From Pontibacter diazotrophicus (GTDB lineage Bacteria; Bacteroidota; Bacteroidia; Cytophagales; Hymenobacteraceae), in the NCBI RefSeq assembly GCF_003367245.1, contig NZ_QRGR01000022.1, positions 62,001 through 126,000 on the forward strand: a DNA stretch of 64,000 nucleotides, given 5' to 3'. Both the position numbers and the translations under genes were made by a program. Shown here piece after piece: positions 1 to 9,021 of the stretch. The notes beneath the pieces were generated by a model. The model had not been told where the DNA came from. It did not search any database and saw nothing but the letters and a program-made list of their open reading frames with translations. Every line of letters begins with the position of its first letter. Within the stretch, counting starts at the first letter, position 1.

Positions 1-695
1 CCTTCGAACAGCAGAAAAATGTACTGAAATTCTTCATTGGCATGCCGCTGGAGCAGGAAATCGACTTACAGGACGCCACTATATCTCTGGAGAAAGTGAT
101 GCCCGGCACAGTAGATGCCGCCACTGCCTCTACAAATAAAACGCAGTTCCAGTTACTGAACACGCAGAAGCAACTGACAGCCCTGCAGGAGAAAAACATC
201 AAGGCAGGTTACTACCCTACCCTGGCTGCTTACGGACAGTATGGCTACCAGACCCAGCGAAACGACCTGTTCGACAGCAGCATTCCTTACTTCAAAAACT
301 CGGTGGTAGGCTTGCAGCTTAACATCCCGATTTTTGACGGTTTCAAGAAAGATGCACAGGCAAAGCAGTCGCAACTGGAGATGAGAAAGCTGGACGAAGA
401 CCTCGACAAGTTTAACACAAACACAGCGGCTACCCTGACAAACGCCATCAGCCAGCTGCAAAACAGCGAGGCTGCTATACAGGCACAAAACCAAAACGTG
501 ACGCTGGCGCAGGAGGTGTATGATACCACCAACCAGCTTTACAAGGAAGGACTTTCCCCGCTCACTGACCTGCTGGAGGCAGAGGTGCAGCTCAGAGAGG
601 CAAGAACCAATTTAAACAATGAAGTACTGAAGTTTAAAATCGCCCAGTTGAATTACCTGCAGGCAACAGGAGAATTGAAAACACTTATCAAGTAA
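1..695 (+). CDS. TolC-family outer membrane efflux protein (5' end outside window)
   Basis: Outer-membrane channel of a tripartite efflux pump. The reading frame is already open at the first bases (in frame from base 3), so only the C-terminal part, about 230 residues, is visible. An internal Met at 42 is not the true start. The segment has the long amphipathic helices and the typical closing pattern of the outer membrane efflux protein family, with 'LYKEGLSPLTDLLEAEVQL' around residues 165-185 counted from base 42. It ends 18 bp before the adaptor gene, with the RND permease after that, so the three genes form one operon. Function is inferred from family and context; the substrate cannot be told. 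Confidence 0.93.
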   Translation, partial: FEQQKNVLKFFIGMPLEQEIDLQDATISLEKVMPGTVDAATASTNKTQFQLLNTQKQLTALQEKNIKAGYYPTLAAYGQYGYQTQRNDLFDSSIPYFKNSVVGLQLNIPIFDGFKKDAQAKQSQLEMRKLDEDLDKFNTNTAATLTNAISQLQNSEAAIQAQNQNVTLAQEVYDTTNQLYKEGLSPLTDLLEAEVQLREARTNLNNEVLKFKIAQLNYLQATGELKTLIK

Positions 696-713
696 AAAAC
701 ACAAGCATATAAA

Positions 714-1766
714 ATGAAAAAGGTTATTTATATCATCGCCGTTCTGGTTGCACTGGGTGCCATTTACTTTACGCTGATGAACAACAAGAAAGAAATGGCC
801 GCTACAGCCGCTATCGCAGAGCAGAAAAGCGACGCCATTCCGGTAGTACTGACAGAGGCACAGACAAACAGAATTGACAAGTCTTTTGCTGTAAACGGTA
901 CATTCACTCCTATTCAGAGCCTTTCGCTCACCTCCGAAACGCAAGGCCAGGTTATCCGGCTCAACAAGCGCAAAGGAGAAAGTGTGCGAGCTGGCGAAGT
1001 GCTGGCCCGGGTAGAAGACAATGTACTACGCGCAAACCTAATAACGGCGCAGGCAAGCTTTGAAAAAACCAAGCGTGACTTAGAGCGTTTCGAGAACCTT
1101 GCCGCCGGTGAGGCCATCACAAAAAGACAGCTGGAAGACATCCGCTTAGCAAACCAGAACGCGCAGGCACAACTGATAATGGCCAGGCAGCAGCTAAATA
1201 AAGCCGCTATAAAAGCACCTATCAGCGGTATCATCAACGAAGCTTACATTGAGGTGGGTACTGTGCTTGGCCCCGGCGCAAAGCTTTTCGACATCGTGAA
1301 CGTGGAGAGACTGAAGCTGAACACGAAGGTGTCGGAGCGTGAGGTACTCCTGATTAAAAAGGGTGACAAAGTAAACGTTTCCGCCGATGTAAATTCAGGC
1401 CAGACCTACGAAGGCACAGTAACTGCTATCGGGGCAAGAGCCAACAATGCGCTGAAGTACGATGTGGAAGTTGAGGTGCAGAATGCTGCCGACAATACAT
1501 TAAAAGCAGGTATGTATGGAACTGCCCGTTTTGATGTAGCCGACACAAGAGAGGCCTTGCTTGTAGCCCGTGAAGCCATTGTAGGAAGCCTGCAGAACCC
1601 ACAGGTATACGTGGTGAAAGACCAGACAGCTTCTCTGAAGCCTGTAACCGTGGGTACAGTAGCAAACGACAAGGTGGAAATCACAGGTGGTTTAACACCG
1701 GGTGAACAAGTAGTACTGAGCGGCCAGATTAACCTGAAAGAAGGTTCTAAAGTTCGGGTGCTTTAA
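714..1766 (+). CDS. RND efflux periplasmic adaptor (membrane fusion protein, HlyD/AcrA type)
   Basis: Periplasmic adaptor linking the inner-membrane RND transporter to the TolC channel. The 350-residue length is normal for the family. Residues 4-22 form a hydrophobic signal/anchor segment. A lipoyl/barrel-sandwich half follows ('GQVIRLNKRKGESVRAGEVLARV', split here at about residues 79-100), then a coiled-coil hairpin (about 110-165), then the second lipoyl half ('AAIKAPISGIINEAYIEVG'), and C-terminal beta-barrel and membrane-proximal domains. No lipobox cysteine is seen, unlike the adaptor of the second pump at 9022-10074. It lies between the channel gene (18 bp upstream) and the permease (41 bp downstream). 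Assignment is firm; the exported compound is unknown. Confidence 0.95.
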   Translation: MKKVIYIIAVLVALGAIYFTLMNNKKEMAATAAIAEQKSDAIPVVLTEAQTNRIDKSFAVNGTFTPIQSLSLTSETQGQVIRLNKRKGESVRAGEVLARVEDNVLRANLITAQASFEKTKRDLERFENLAAGEAITKRQLEDIRLANQNAQAQLIMARQQLNKAAIKAPISGIINEAYIEVGTVLGPGAKLFDIVNVERLKLNTKVSEREVLLIKKGDKVNVSADVNSGQTYEGTVTAIGARANNALKYDVEVEVQNAADNTLKAGMYGTARFDVADTREALLVAREAIVGSLQNPQVYVVKDQTASLKPVTVGTVANDKVEITGGLTPGEQVVLSGQINLKEGSKVRVL

Positions 1767-1807
1767 TCACCGCAGTTTTTATACTTCTATAAAGCAAACA
1801 TCGCATT

Positions 1808-4800
1808 ATGAATATCACAAAAATATCGATACAGCGTCCGACGATCGTGGTGGTAGTCTTTGCCGTACTCACCATATTGGGTCTGGCAAGTTACTTCTCA
1901 CTGAACTACGAACTGCTTCCAAAATTCAATCCGCCGGTGCTCACGGTGGCTACCTTCTACCCTGGCGCCTCGCCAGCGGAGGTGGAGAACTCCGTGACCA
2001 AGGAGATTGAAGACGCCCTCTCCTCACTGGAGAACGTAAAAGAATTAAAGAGTACCTCGCAGGAGAGCTTCTCCGTTATTGTGGTGCAGCTGAACCAGGG
2101 TACTGACGTAGATCAGAGCCTGCAGGACGCACAGCGGAAGGTAAATACCATTTTAGGTAACCTTCCGGATAATGCCAATGCCCCTGCCTTGAGTAAATTT
2201 GACCTGAGTGATGCGCCTATCATGCAGCTGGGTGCCACGGCCAACATACCCGCTACGGAATTCTATGATCTTATTGAAAACAAGATTAAGCCTGAGCTGT
2301 CGCGCGTTCCGGGTATGGCTCAAATAAAGATTCTGGGTGGTCAGGAAAGAGAGATCAAAGTAAAAATCAACGCTGACAAACTGGAAGCTTATGGTTTGTC
2401 CATCTCACAGGTACAGCAGAAAATCAACTACTCTAACCTTGATTTCCCTACCGGTAAAGTAAAAGAAGAAAGTGGCCAGACGCTGATTCGTTTGGCTGGT
2501 AAGTATGAATCTGTAGAGCAGCTCCGCAACCTCGTGCTGAAAGAAGACGCTGATGGCAGTATTGTAAGACTTGGCGAGGTGGCTGAAGTACAGGATACGC
2601 AGAAAGACACAGAGGTAATTACGCGTGTTAACTCCAATGCGTCTATCGGTATGACCATCCAGAAGCAGTCGGATGCCAATGCCGTGGAAGTAAGTGAACT
2701 GACACAAAACGCACTGACACAGTTGGAGCAGACTTACGCCGACCAGGGACTTTCCTTTGTGATTGCAAAAGACAGCTCCGTATTTACGCTGGAAGCCGCT
2801 GACGCGGTAATTCATGACCTGGTACTGGCCATTGCGCTGGTGGCCGTGGTAATGTTACTGTTCCTGCACTCGCTGCGCAACGCTGTGATTGTGATGATCT
2901 CTATCCCGGCTTCCCTTATCGCTACTTTTATAGCCATGAGCCTGCTGGGTTACTCGCTTAACCTGATGACACTGCTGGGCTTATCGCTGGTGGTAGGTAT
3001 ACTCGTGGATGACGCCATTGTGGTAATCGAAAACATTTACCGCCACATGGAGATGGGAAAAAAGCCTGCACAGGCTGCCTATGATGGTATTCGGGAAATT
3101 GCCGCAACGGTTACTTCCATTACGCTTGTAATTGTGGTGGTGTTCGTGCCGATTGCCATGTCTACGGGTCTTGTGTCCGACATCCTGCGTCAGTTCTCTG
3201 TGGTGGTGGCGATTTCGACCATGCTGAGTTTGTTCGTGGCTTTCACACTGATTCCGCTGCTTGCCAGCCGCTTTTCCAGACTCGAGCACCTGTCTGACAA
3301 GAACTTCTTCGGAAGGTTTATCCTCGGATTCGAGCGCTTCCTGGACCGCGTGATTGACGGTTTTACCGATGCCCTGAAGTGGGCCTTCAACCATAAGTTC
3401 GTGGTGATGCTGGGCACTGTGGTGATGTTCGTGGCTTCTGTTGCGCTTGTGCCGGCCGGCTTTATCGGTAGTGAATTCGTGAGTGCCGGTGACCGTGGTG
3501 AGTTTATCCTGCAGCTGGAGTTACCGAAGAACGCAACAGTAGAGCAGACAAACTTTGCTGCCCGAACAGCAGAGGCCTACCTCGACCAGTTTCCGGAAGT
3601 AACGAAAATCTTTACCACCGTTGGTACCACATCATCGGCACAGGCTGGCCAAAATACGGCTTACCTGGCAGAGGTAAGTGTGCAGCTGGTAGATGCCTCT
3701 GAAAGAACATCGACTACAAACGCTTTCTCAAGACAAGTGAAAATTGGTCTGGAGGAAACTATACCAGGTGTGAAATTTACTGCTCTGCCTGTGAGTATGG
3801 TTGGTAACGGTGGCCAGGCTCCTATTCAGGTGATTCTTTCAGGCTCTAACCTGGATACTCTGATGGATGTGTCTGACAAAATACTGGCTGAAGTAGAGCA
3901 GGTGCAGGGTACTGCCGAAGTGAAGAAGTCAGTAGAAGCCGGTAACCCGGAAATCGCCGTGTCCATGAACCGTGATAAGATGTCGAGCCTTGGGCTGTCC
4001 CTCGAGCAGGTGGGTGCCGGTATGCAGACGGCCTTCAGCGGAAACACCGATGCCCAGTTCAGAGGCGTAGACAACGAATACGACATCAATGTGCAACTGG
4101 ATAATTTTGACCGGAAGAACGTCTCGGACATTGCCAGCCTTACGTTTGTGAACAACAAGGGCCAGCTCATCAACCTGAGCCAGTTTGCAGACATCAACCA
4201 GACAACTGGCCCGTCTAAACTGGAAAGACAGGACCGTGTGGCCTCCGTTTCTGTGAACTCGCAGGTGATTGGTCGTCCCGCAGGTTCTGTGGGTGCCGAT
4301 ATACAGGCGCGCCTGGCTGATTTTGAGATACCGGATGGGGTGACTATCAGCTACGGCGGTGATTTGAAGAACCAGTCTGAAGGTTTCGGCACGCTGGGTA
4401 TGGCGTTATTGGCCTCTATCATTTTCGTGTACCTGATTATGGTGGGCTTGTACGACAGCTACGTGTATCCGCTGGTGGTATTGTTCTCTATTCCGCTGGC
4501 CATTATCGGTGCCTTGCTGGCCCTGGCCCTTTCTGCCCAGACGCTGAGTATCTTCTCTATCCTGGGTATAATCATGTTGATTGGTCTGGTAGCGAAGAAC
4601 GCCATCCTGGTGGTCGACTTCACGAACAACCTGAAAGCTGAGGGTGTGGAAGTGAAAGAGGCGCTGATTGAAGCTATCCGAATCCGATTCCGCCCTATCC
4701 TGATGACGACGCTGGCGATGGTGATTGGTATGATGCCGATTGCCCTGGCAAGTGGCGCTGGTGCCGAGTGGAAAAACGGACTGGCCTGGGCGCTGATCGG

Positions 4801-4984
4801 TGGCCTGACCAGTTCCATGTTCCTGACGCTGATTGTGGTGCCGGTTATCTACTACATCTTCGACCGTATTCTGGCTAAATTCGGCTGGGATAAGACCACC
4901 AAGATTGAGCTGGAAGACAAGACGATGGAACAACTGGAGCATGAAACAGCGATGCTGGAAGAGCAGAAGATGGCACATGTGTAA
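1808..4984 (+). CDS. RND-family efflux permease (AcrB/MexB-like)
   Basis: Proton-driven inner-membrane pump subunit of 1058 residues, the usual size for hydrophobe/amphiphile RND exporters. It has an N-terminal membrane helix (about 12-32), a large periplasmic loop, a membrane block with 'VGILVDDAIVVIENI' near residue 400 (the paired acidic residues of the proton relay in TM4), a second periplasmic loop and a second membrane block with 'VAKNAILVVDF' near 925. The C-terminal tail is acidic and probably cytoplasmic. It is the last gene of the channel-adaptor-permease operon and is followed by a strong hairpin at 5012-5065. The family call is certain; drug, metal or lipid specificity cannot be read from the sequence. 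Confidence 0.97.
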   Translation: MNITKISIQRPTIVVVVFAVLTILGLASYFSLNYELLPKFNPPVLTVATFYPGASPAEVENSVTKEIEDALSSLENVKELKSTSQESFSVIVVQLNQGTDVDQSLQDAQRKVNTILGNLPDNANAPALSKFDLSDAPIMQLGATANIPATEFYDLIENKIKPELSRVPGMAQIKILGGQEREIKVKINADKLEAYGLSISQVQQKINYSNLDFPTGKVKEESGQTLIRLAGKYESVEQLRNLVLKEDADGSIVRLGEVAEVQDTQKDTEVITRVNSNASIGMTIQKQSDANAVEVSELTQNALTQLEQTYADQGLSFVIAKDSSVFTLEAADAVIHDLVLAIALVAVVMLLFLHSLRNAVIVMISIPASLIATFIAMSLLGYSLNLMTLLGLSLVVGILVDDAIVVIENIYRHMEMGKKPAQAAYDGIREIAATVTSITLVIVVVFVPIAMSTGLVSDILRQFSVVVAISTMLSLFVAFTLIPLLASRFSRLEHLSDKNFFGRFILGFERFLDRVIDGFTDALKWAFNHKFVVMLGTVVMFVASVALVPAGFIGSEFVSAGDRGEFILQLELPKNATVEQTNFAARTAEAYLDQFPEVTKIFTTVGTTSSAQAGQNTAYLAEVSVQLVDASERTSTTNAFSRQVKIGLEETIPGVKFTALPVSMVGNGGQAPIQVILSGSNLDTLMDVSDKILAEVEQVQGTAEVKKSVEAGNPEIAVSMNRDKMSSLGLSLEQVGAGMQTAFSGNTDAQFRGVDNEYDINVQLDNFDRKNVSDIASLTFVNNKGQLINLSQFADINQTTGPSKLERQDRVASVSVNSQVIGRPAGSVGADIQARLADFEIPDGVTISYGGDLKNQSEGFGTLGMALLASIIFVYLIMVGLYDSYVYPLVVLFSIPLAIIGALLALALSAQTLSIFSILGIIMLIGLVAKNAILVVDFTNNLKAEGVEVKEALIEAIRIRFRPILMTTLAMVIGMMPIALASGAGAEWKNGLAWALIGGLTSSMFLTLIVVPVIYYIFDRILAKFGWDKTTKIELEDKTMEQLEHETAMLEEQKMAHV

Positions 4985-5011
4985 TGCGCCGCTTCTAATC
5001 TAAATAATAAC

Positions 5012-5065
5012 CCTTCTACACCTGGAACAGCCTATCTGCTGGAGAAGCATTTCAGGTGTAGAAGG
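5012..5065 (+). terminator. Hairpin terminator after the first RND operon
   Basis: A perfect 13-bp inverted repeat (CCTTCTACACCTG and its complement CAGGTGTAGAAGG) surrounds a 28-nt loop, 28 bp after the permease stop. There is no long T run directly after the stem, so it may act as a transcript-stabilising 3' hairpin as well as a terminator. Confidence 0.7.
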
Positions 5066-5115
5066 TAAATTATGACTACTATATCAGGCTAACAATAGCT
5101 TTAAACTTTATAATT

Positions 5116-5376
5116 ATGATAAGTGTATCAAGTAATTCCATAACGCGTGATACTATCCTTAAAACTGTTTCTAACATAATAGGTAGGCTAAAGCATATTA
5201 ACCCCAGTGTTTTGTCCCCTAATAAAGGCTTATGGGAATATGACATAGATATTGTAGATGTGGTCGACATTATACTGGCCGTTGAAAAGAAGTACAGTAT
5301 CGTTATTCCAGACGAAGTACCGGTTTATACCATAGATGATTTTGTAAATTATGTAGCGCTTTCTTTCTCCAAATGA
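5116..5376 (+). CDS. Acyl-carrier-protein-like protein lacking the phosphopantetheine serine
   Basis: An 86-residue acidic helical protein that follows the ACP pattern. In ordinary ACPs helix II begins D-S-L-D-x-V-E-L. Here residues 45-53 read DIVDVVDII, followed by the ACP-like 'LAVEKKYSIVIPDE' and 'YTIDDFVNYV'. Ile46 therefore stands where the 4'-phosphopantetheine-bearing serine should be, so it probably cannot carry an acyl chain by the normal mechanism. It could be a regulatory or structural ACP paralogue. It stands alone between an RND operon and the end of the next one, and is clearly more AT-rich than its neighbours, which hints at transfer or relaxed selection. The ACP-fold assignment rests on pattern only. 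Confidence 0.6.
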   Translation: MISVSSNSITRDTILKTVSNIIGRLKHINPSVLSPNKGLWEYDIDIVDVVDIILAVEKKYSIVIPDEVPVYTIDDFVNYVALSFSK

Positions 5377-5386
5377 AGAAAGCGCT
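5355..5386 (+). terminator. Terminator overlapping the end of the ACP-like gene
   Basis: Perfect 11-bp inverted repeat AGCGCTTTCTT / AAGAAAGCGCT with a 10-nt loop that contains the ACP-like gene's stop codon, followed by a pyrimidine-rich tract (TTCTTCTTTCT). Confidence 0.75.
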
Positions 5387-5548
5387 TCTTCTTTCTAGGC
5401 TTTTCTGGTAATGCTTTTAAAGTATAATTCATGTTCAATGCAGCTGTATAAAATGCGTTATCTGATCCTGTTACTTGCCGCCGCATTTATTGCGCAGCTG
5501 CTTAGCTAAGCGCAGTTAATTGCCGTTCATCTAAATACAGATCTTCGC

Positions 5549-5845
5549 CTATTCCACCGCCACTGCTACATCCCAGGAAAAAGCCTTCAGCCCCTGCTCT
5601 TCCGACACTTTGTTCATTTCATTTAACCTGGAATTAAGCTTTTCTGCTTTATCCGGAGTAACAACCGACATGATAGCATTATTCAGGGCTGGCCAGGTAT
5701 GGGTACCCATGCGCGGTTCTCCCCTGTTCGATCCGCGCCCCTGCAAATCGTTTAATTTAGTGAAGCCCCTAATTTCCAGCTCATCCAGAAGCTCCACAAT
5801 TTCTTCAGACAAAGCCTGGTTGAACACTATCATGATTCCTTTCAT
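5549..5845 (-). CDS. PII-like small protein of an RND efflux operon
   Basis: A 98-residue protein resembling the PG0823-like branch of the PII superfamily. It starts with a beta strand (MKGIMIVFNQ), a helix 'LSEEIVELLDELEI', a glycine-rich T-loop-like stretch at about 36-50 (GRGSNRGEPRMGTHTWP) and a second beta-alpha-beta half. The classical T-loop tyrosine for uridylylation is not evident. It lies 60 bp after the RND permease on the same strand and is the last gene of that operon. The inferred role is sensing or modulation of the pump; as far as I recall such proteins recur beside RND genes in Bacteroidota, but no function is established here. Confidence 0.7.
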   Translation of the reverse strand: MKGIMIVFNQALSEEIVELLDELEIRGFTKLNDLQGRGSNRGEPRMGTHTWPALNNAIMSVVTPDKAEKLNSRLNEMNKVSEEQGLKAFSWDVAVAVE

Positions 5846-5905
5846 ACTATATCAATGGTCAATACATTTTACAGGTAAAATTGTGCTGTCATAAAGCGTT
5901 TCCTG

Positions 5906-8900
5906 TCAGGACAACAGGCTTACTTTATGCTTCCGTTTGCGATGGAAGATGGCATACATCACCGGTACAAATACCAGCGTTATAAGCGTTGAAAAAGTTA
6001 AACCGCCCAACACGGCGATGGCCATCGGCTTCCAGGTTTCAGAGCCCTCGCCCTGGCTTATAGCTAAGGGGAACATAGCCAGCAGTGTGGTTAGGGTTGT
6101 CATGAGAACCGGGCGCAGCCTGGAGGCCCCTGACTCCACAATAGCCTGAAAGAGGGGCAGCCCTCTCCCACGCAGCAGCTGGATATAATCCACCAGTACG
6201 ATGGCATTTTTCACCACAATGCCCACCAAGATAATTCCGCCGACAAAGGCGATTACACTTAGTTTGGTATTCGTCATCACCAGGGCCAGCAACACCCCAG
6301 TAAAGGCAAAAGGCAATGAAAACATGATGATGAACGGATCTTTCAGCGACTCAAACTGGGCAGCCATGACAATGTACACGAGCAAAATGCTCAGACCCAG
6401 CAACAGGAACAGGTCTCCGAAAGCCTCCTGCTGTTCTTCAATATCCCCTCCGAATTCGATTTCTATTCCTTGTGGCATGTCCAGATCATTGGCGATAAAC
6501 GCTTCTATCTGTTCTGTCACAACGTTCAGTGGTGTTCCAACCAGATCAGCCGTCACCTGGATGGATCTTTCCCTGCCGGTGCGTTCTATATTAGGCGGCG
6601 TGTAAATCTCTCTTATGTCTCCCAGCGAGCCGATCTCTACCAGGTTCCCATCCGGTGTAGGAACGGTTATTCGCCTGATGTCTTCCACACTTTGCCTGAA
6701 AGGCTGCGCGTACCGGACCACCACATCATACTCCTCACCCGCCTCGCGGTATTCGGTAGCAGTTAGTCCGGCAATCATGTTGCGTATACTTTGGCCTACT
6801 GTTCCGGAATTCAGGCCTAGAGGTGCCAGCCTGTCCCGATCCAGGTCAATCTGCAAGGCTGGTTGCGGATCTCCACGGCTTATGTCTGCGTTACGCACCC
6901 CTTGTATCTGCTCCAGTCTCGCTACTATGCTGTTCGCAACAGCTGCTGTCTGTTCCAAATCATTCCCGATTACATTGATGGCAACCGGCGGTCCGGCACT
7001 GGCTCCTCCCTGTGTGGACACAGAATACTGGATGGCTTCCGGAATATCCCGCAGCTGCTCCCGCACTACTTCCGCTATCTCAAATACATTTCTTTCGCGT
7101 TCGCTTACAGGCACCAGCGAGGCGGTAATATCTATCACATTGGGGCTGGTACTACCGCCACCGGTAATACCTCCGCCGCCGCCGCCCTGGGCAGTTGAGC
7201 CCACACCGGAGGAAATGATTTCCAGCTCGGGCACGTGTTGTGCGAAAATACTTTCTACCTTCCGGATAGTCGGGATGGCGCTCTGTGGATTTCTACCGGT
7301 AGGCAGCTCAATTGAAATCATCAGCCTGGCATTGTCTGCCTGCGGCATAAATTCAGTTCCAACACTGGGCACTAATAATAAAGAACCCACAAAGAGCACC
7401 AGAGCAGTAATCACCACCGCTAGTTTATGGTTCAAAGCCCAGCCCAACAGGTTTTTATAGCCGTTGTCTAACCAGGTCAACCCTTTTTCAACGCCGCCGC
7501 TGAGCTTCCTACTGAATGTACGTTTCTTCTTTTCCTTACTCTTTTCCTTAAACAGCTGGGAAGACATCATTGGGATAAGTGTAAGGGCAGCCAGGGTAGA
7601 CACCACAATTGTGACCACCACAATAGCCCCTAACTGGCCGAACCAGATTCCGGTCATACCCGTGAGAAAAGTAAGGGGCAAGAACACAGCCACTACCGTT
7701 AATGTGGTGGCTACTACTGCCACCCCTACTTCGTTTGTGCCGTATAGGGCAGCTTCCCTTGGCTTGGTACCTTTTTCAATGTAGGTGGATATGTTTTCCA
7801 GCACTACAATCGCATCGTCCACCACCATACCCAGGGCAATGGACAGCGAAGAAAGCGAGATTAGGTTGAGGGTATTGTCGGTTAAGGACAGGTAAATGAA
7901 AGCTGCGATGAGCGAGAAGGGAATGGTTAAGCCCACAATAAAAGTGGCCCGCCACTTCCTGAGGAAAATAAACACCACCAGTACCACGAACACAACAGCG
8001 TAGATGAGCACCTCCGACAGGTTATTCACAGAATTTATGATGTACCTGGAGGTATCTACCACCGTCCGTATCTCTACATCCGGGGGCAGTGTTCTGGCGA
8101 GTGCAGGAATCCTTGCCAGCACCTCTCTGGCCACTGCCACCGTGTTGGCGTTGTTTTGCTTCTGTACAGAGATGGTAATGGCTCTTCCGCCATTCACGAT
8201 AGACACACGATTTTCATCGCTTACGGCATCCTGTACTTCGGCAACATCTCCCACGTAAACAATGCCTCCCTGCGGTGTATTCTTCACTACGATCTGCCGA
8301 ATCTCATCGATTGACTTAAATTCTGTATCGATCCGGACGTTGTACTCCTGCCTGCCAACCTCAATATCACCCGCAGGGATGATGACATTCTCATTGCTGA
8401 GTGCCTGCGAGATCTGGCCAATATCGATGGCATAGGCGCTCATCCTTTCCGGGTCGATGTTGATTTGTATTTCCCTTACCGGCCCACCCTGAATGTTTAC
8501 GGCGCCCACTCCAGGAATTCTGTTAAGCGGAGTAACCAGTTGATCATCCAGAATTTGCCTCAGGTTTGGATAATTTTCTTCGGCGGTAGCTGCCAGCGTA
8601 ACCACCGGTATGCTGCTGGCATTAAAGCGATAGATCACGGGGTCTTCCACATCGTCAGGCAGAAGCGGCTGCGTCCTGCTGATGACGTCCCGTATGTCGT
8701 TCGTAGCCTCATCAAGATTCGAACCCCAGTCAAACTCCAGGGTGATAATAGCCATGTTGTCAACTGAAGTAGAGGTAATCTCATCCAGGTCATTGATGGT
8801 ACTTAGCTGATCCTCGAGCTGTGTCGTTACGTTCTGTTCTACTTCCAGGGCACCAGCTCCCTGGTAAGTGGCGACTACGGTGATAACCGGTGGATCAATT

Positions 8901-9016
8901 TCAGGAAAGAGATCGACAGGTAAGTTTATAGTTGAGTATATCCCGAAAACCATCAGGGCCATAAAGACCATGGTGGTGGCAACAGGACGGAAAATAGCCG
9001 TTTTAAAGATGTTCAT
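5906..9016 (-). CDS. RND-family efflux permease (second system)
   Basis: Inner-membrane RND transporter of 1036 residues. It has an N-terminal helix (about 11-30), two large periplasmic loops, 'LGMVVDDAIVVLENI' near residue 398 (acidic pair of the proton relay) and 'VGIVVKNAIVLVDY' near 930. A glycine-rich insert in the second periplasmic loop (around residue 610, five consecutive glycines) is unusual. The gene starts 5 bp after the stop of the adaptor gene, so the two are translationally linked. It belongs to the operon regulator-TolC-adaptor-permease-PII-like. It is clearly different in sequence from the permease at 1808-4984, so this is not a recent duplication. Confidence 0.97.
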   Translation of the reverse strand: MNIFKTAIFRPVATTMVFMALMVFGIYSTINLPVDLFPEIDPPVITVVATYQGAGALEVEQNVTTQLEDQLSTINDLDEITSTSVDNMAIITLEFDWGSNLDEATNDIRDVISRTQPLLPDDVEDPVIYRFNASSIPVVTLAATAEENYPNLRQILDDQLVTPLNRIPGVGAVNIQGGPVREIQINIDPERMSAYAIDIGQISQALSNENVIIPAGDIEVGRQEYNVRIDTEFKSIDEIRQIVVKNTPQGGIVYVGDVAEVQDAVSDENRVSIVNGGRAITISVQKQNNANTVAVAREVLARIPALARTLPPDVEIRTVVDTSRYIINSVNNLSEVLIYAVVFVVLVVFIFLRKWRATFIVGLTIPFSLIAAFIYLSLTDNTLNLISLSSLSIALGMVVDDAIVVLENISTYIEKGTKPREAALYGTNEVGVAVVATTLTVVAVFLPLTFLTGMTGIWFGQLGAIVVVTIVVSTLAALTLIPMMSSQLFKEKSKEKKKRTFSRKLSGGVEKGLTWLDNGYKNLLGWALNHKLAVVITALVLFVGSLLLVPSVGTEFMPQADNARLMISIELPTGRNPQSAIPTIRKVESIFAQHVPELEIISSGVGSTAQGGGGGGITGGGSTSPNVIDITASLVPVSERERNVFEIAEVVREQLRDIPEAIQYSVSTQGGASAGPPVAINVIGNDLEQTAAVANSIVARLEQIQGVRNADISRGDPQPALQIDLDRDRLAPLGLNSGTVGQSIRNMIAGLTATEYREAGEEYDVVVRYAQPFRQSVEDIRRITVPTPDGNLVEIGSLGDIREIYTPPNIERTGRERSIQVTADLVGTPLNVVTEQIEAFIANDLDMPQGIEIEFGGDIEEQQEAFGDLFLLLGLSILLVYIVMAAQFESLKDPFIIMFSLPFAFTGVLLALVMTNTKLSVIAFVGGIILVGIVVKNAIVLVDYIQLLRGRGLPLFQAIVESGASRLRPVLMTTLTTLLAMFPLAISQGEGSETWKPMAIAVLGGLTFSTLITLVFVPVMYAIFHRKRKHKVSLLS

Positions 9017-9021
9017 GATGC

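Noticed and set aside
6615..7460. 281-codon plus-strand ORF inside the RND permease gene
   Set aside because: Long but Ser/Thr/Pro-rich antisense shadow of the conserved permease on the minus strand.
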